From the IMG/VR virus record IMGVR_UViG_3300021341_000078, positions 1 to 63,627 of that record: a stretch of DNA of 63,627 bases; one strand, given 5' to 3'. The stretch is from a virus. Within the stretch, counting starts at the first letter, position 1. Each line of letters begins with the position of its first letter. A program made the translations under genes and the position numbers. This document shows, piece by piece, positions 61,874 to 63,627 of this stretch. The notes under the pieces are model-generated. The model searched no databases. It was not told the origin of the DNA and was given only the letters and a program-made list of their open reading frames with translations.

Positions 61874-62335
61874 ATGGAAAAGAAAAGAGTACCTAAACGT
61901 GTTGCAGAAATCCAAGTAACCTACTCAGCTAAAATTAAAAAAGAAGAACGGCATCAAGTCAAATGTAGCCTAGACATCTACCAGATAGTCATGTCTGAGA
62001 TCTATGGTGATGATATTGAGTACGTAGAGACGTTCTACGTTATAATGCTTAATAGATCTAGTGAGATATTGGGTTATAAACAAGTTAGTAAAGGAGGATC
62101 ATCGGGCACGGTTGTCGATGCAAAGGTGGTATTCGCGCCAGCGTTAAAGTGTCACGCGAGTAGTATACTCTTAGTACACAATCACCCTTCATCTAGCCTA
62201 TACCCTTCACAACCTGACAAGAACCTAACAAAGAAACTAGTAGACGCTGGGAAGCTACTTGACGTACTTGTCTTAGACCATTTGATCGTAACTATGGAAG
62301 GCTATTACTCCTTCGCAGATGAGGGTCTTATTTAG
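61874..62335 (+). CDS. RadC-family JAB-domain protein
   Basis: 153 residues. Metal site VHNHPSSSLYPSQPD (H-x-H...D), plus LDVLVLDHLIVTMEGYYSFA. RadC/JAB proteins of this type accompany integrases of Bacteroidota mobile elements; catalytic role not settled. No UGA; TAG stop. Confidence 0.85.
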   Translation: MEKKRVPKRVAEIQVTYSAKIKKEERHQVKCSLDIYQIVMSEIYGDDIEYVETFYVIMLNRSSEILGYKQVSKGGSSGTVVDAKVVFAPALKCHASSILLVHNHPSSSLYPSQPDKNLTKKLVDAGKLLDVLVLDHLIVTMEGYYSFADEGLI

Positions 62336-62345
62336 CAATTATCTA

Positions 62346-62369
62346 CTGACGGACTACCGTCAGTTTTTT
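62346..62369 (+). terminator. Rho-independent terminator
   Basis: CTGACGG-ACTA-CCGTCAG followed by six T, between the convergent RadC and integrase genes. Confidence 0.85.
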
Positions 62370-62370
62370 A

Positions 62371-63627
62371 TTATAGCATATCTATCGCGTTCTGTAGTTT
62401 CTCTCTATCTCTCACTATACCCAAATACTTATTGGTAGTCTTTATTGAAGCATGATCCATAAGAGTTTTAACCGTCATTATGTCTACACCTTTTGATAGC
62501 GCTAGGGTAGGGGCTGTGTAACGTCCACTGTAGAAGCTAAAGTATCTACCATCGCTGAAACCTATCTTTTTGGAGACCCTCTTATAGCACTTATAGGAAT
62601 TGTCTCTCTCTCTTTTTGCCCTTCTCTCTGTCTCTACTGGATCTTTATCGAAACCATTTAGTATAGGTAGTATGTACTTACCTTTTGAGTCTATCTTTTT
62701 CAGTATCTCTAGTGCAGCCTCCTTCACAGGTTTCCCCAGCTTGTTCTCGAACCCAGTCTTTGATCTACTATACTTCCAAATGTCGTTTGTGATATCATCC
62801 CAACGCAACCGAGCTAGGTCTATAAGGTTCACCCCAAAAAAGAAATATGAGAGAACCCAGTAGGACATGTACTTCCATTCAGTGTCTGAGAAGGTGTTGT
62901 TGTAGTAATAGAAAACAACGCTTTCTTTTTCTTCCTCAGTCAGATCTCTAATTCTTTTCTTATTGGTTTTTTTCTTCCCTTTTCTTTTGCGCTCGTTTAT
63001 ATCATACCCGTTAGGGTTGTAGACTGTCTTAAAAGGGTTGTGCTTGGCTTCTATTATTCCCTCCTTGAGTGAGAAGGATATCAGTGTTTTTGTCCACTTT
63101 AGATAGTTGAAGCCGTTCATATCTCTCTCGTCGAAAGACTTTGTAAGTTTATTTATAGAGGACAGATTGAAGTCGCGTATTCGTTTATTGTCCAAGTCTG
63201 CTTTCTCAAATACAGGTATGAGTGCTAGATAGTTTTTTGCAGAAGATACATCACCAGACTCCACCTTGCGGTTGTATATGTCCATAGCAAACTCTCCTAA
63301 GCGCTTATCTTCTACCTGCTCAGTAGATCTATGCTTAGCTAACAGGCTAGAGAACTCTTTATAATCAAAGCTATCTATGAAATTATTCTGGTAGACGTGG
63401 TAGCAATCATCAAGGTACTGTCTGATATAACCATTCTTTTTCTGTCGACCTCTTTCGTGTACATTATAGCATCTTCTTTCAGAGTCCCAATTCTCTTTTA
63501 AGCAGGAATAGCCCTTGATCCTTTTCTTAGTGTTGTTACCTCCATACCTGATCTGTATGCAGACAGGGTGTGCACCATTTCTTAAAGTAACATGTTTGTC
63601 AAGGTAAGTGACAAAAGTAACCTTCAT
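62371..63627 (-). CDS. Tyrosine recombinase (integrase), Bacteroidota type
   Basis: 418 residues, complete, its ATG being the last three bases of the window. An Arm-binding N-terminus (TFVTYLDKHVTLRNGAHPVCI) and a SAM-like core-binding domain are followed by the catalytic domain: LIDLARLRWDDI, KYSRSKTGFENK, FYSGRYTAPTLALSKG and MDHASIKTTNKYLG with the nucleophile Tyr. The first catalytic Arg region is FFGVNLIDL, as in many Bacteroidota integrases. It drives integration and excision. About 20 glycines, none UGA. The attachment site should lie just outside the window. Confidence 0.9.
   Translation of the reverse strand: MKVTFVTYLDKHVTLRNGAHPVCIQIRYGGNNTKKRIKGYSCLKENWDSERRCYNVHERGRQKKNGYIRQYLDDCYHVYQNNFIDSFDYKEFSSLLAKHRSTEQVEDKRLGEFAMDIYNRKVESGDVSSAKNYLALIPVFEKADLDNKRIRDFNLSSINKLTKSFDERDMNGFNYLKWTKTLISFSLKEGIIEAKHNPFKTVYNPNGYDINERKRKGKKKTNKKRIRDLTEEEKESVVFYYYNNTFSDTEWKYMSYWVLSYFFFGVNLIDLARLRWDDITNDIWKYSRSKTGFENKLGKPVKEAALEILKKIDSKGKYILPILNGFDKDPVETERRAKRERDNSYKCYKRVSKKIGFSDGRYFSFYSGRYTAPTLALSKGVDIMTVKTLMDHASIKTTNKYLGIVRDREKLQNAIDML

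Overview
The window joins a short Bacteroidota-like chromosomal flank (about 1-4700) to almost the whole of a tailed-phage genome (about 4760-63627). The flank has TAA/TAG-ended genes in the standard code: a lipoprotein-type flavin amine oxidase, two tandem double-glycine (RiPP-type) precursor peptides, a decayed integrase and tRNA-Ala(GGC). The right edge carries a RadC/JAB protein and a tyrosine recombinase of the Bacteroidota phage/ICE type, so the simplest reading is a prophage.

The central fact is the genetic code. Across most of 9.4-60.9 kb the genes are open only if UGA is read as an amino acid, and conserved motifs show that it is glycine: Walker A loops of the DnaB-like helicase and the terminase, motifs I and IV of a C5 methyltransferase, RusA, YopX, NUMOD4/HNH, TnpB and the tail-collar motif. 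This is translation table 25, known from Absconditabacteria (SR1) and Gracilibacteria. Genes at the ends and in a few internal islands contain no in-frame UGA and stop at TAA/TAG, so they read identically in both codes. These are the transfer-like module 4762-9455, the cargo block 34748-37610, a membrane protein 39102-40136, two small paralogues 47903-48702, and the lysogeny module 60910-63627.

Layout: 4762-9455 holds a membrane coiled-coil protein, a HerA/VirD4-like ATPase and a replication-relaxation-like protein. 9436-34499 (minus) is one long late operon in the order portal, prohead protease-scaffold, major capsid, head-tail connectors, tail tube, tape measure, distal tail, fibres, holins and a holin-cysteine protease lysis protein. 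34748-37610 (plus) is inserted foreign cargo. 37633-38970 (minus) is TerL. 40170-43061 (minus) is a small-gene operon with TerS. 43.2-44.9 kb is a regulatory junction. 44.98-60.9 kb (plus) is the early/replication region: C5 methyltransferase, YopX, a DUF6291-like protein, a DnaB-like helicase, TnpB with its RNA, Nudix, RusA, HNH nucleases, SSB, a lytic transglycosylase-like protein, a MazG-like pyrophosphatase and many small proteins. No DNA polymerase, primase, UGA-decoding tRNA or release factor was seen.

Two models fit. In one, a temperate phage of a standard-code Bacteroidota keeps its lytic genes untranslatable until UGA is recoded, while lysogeny and cargo genes are readable at all times. 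In the other, a phage adapted to a UGA=Gly host has entered, or been wrongly assembled into, a Bacteroidota contig. The Bacteroidota-type integrase and cargo favour the first; the recoded TnpB, the sigma70-like promoters and the missing suppressor tRNA leave the second open. Coordinates of recoded genes come from hand translation with UGA=Gly; frame and length were checked for consistency.
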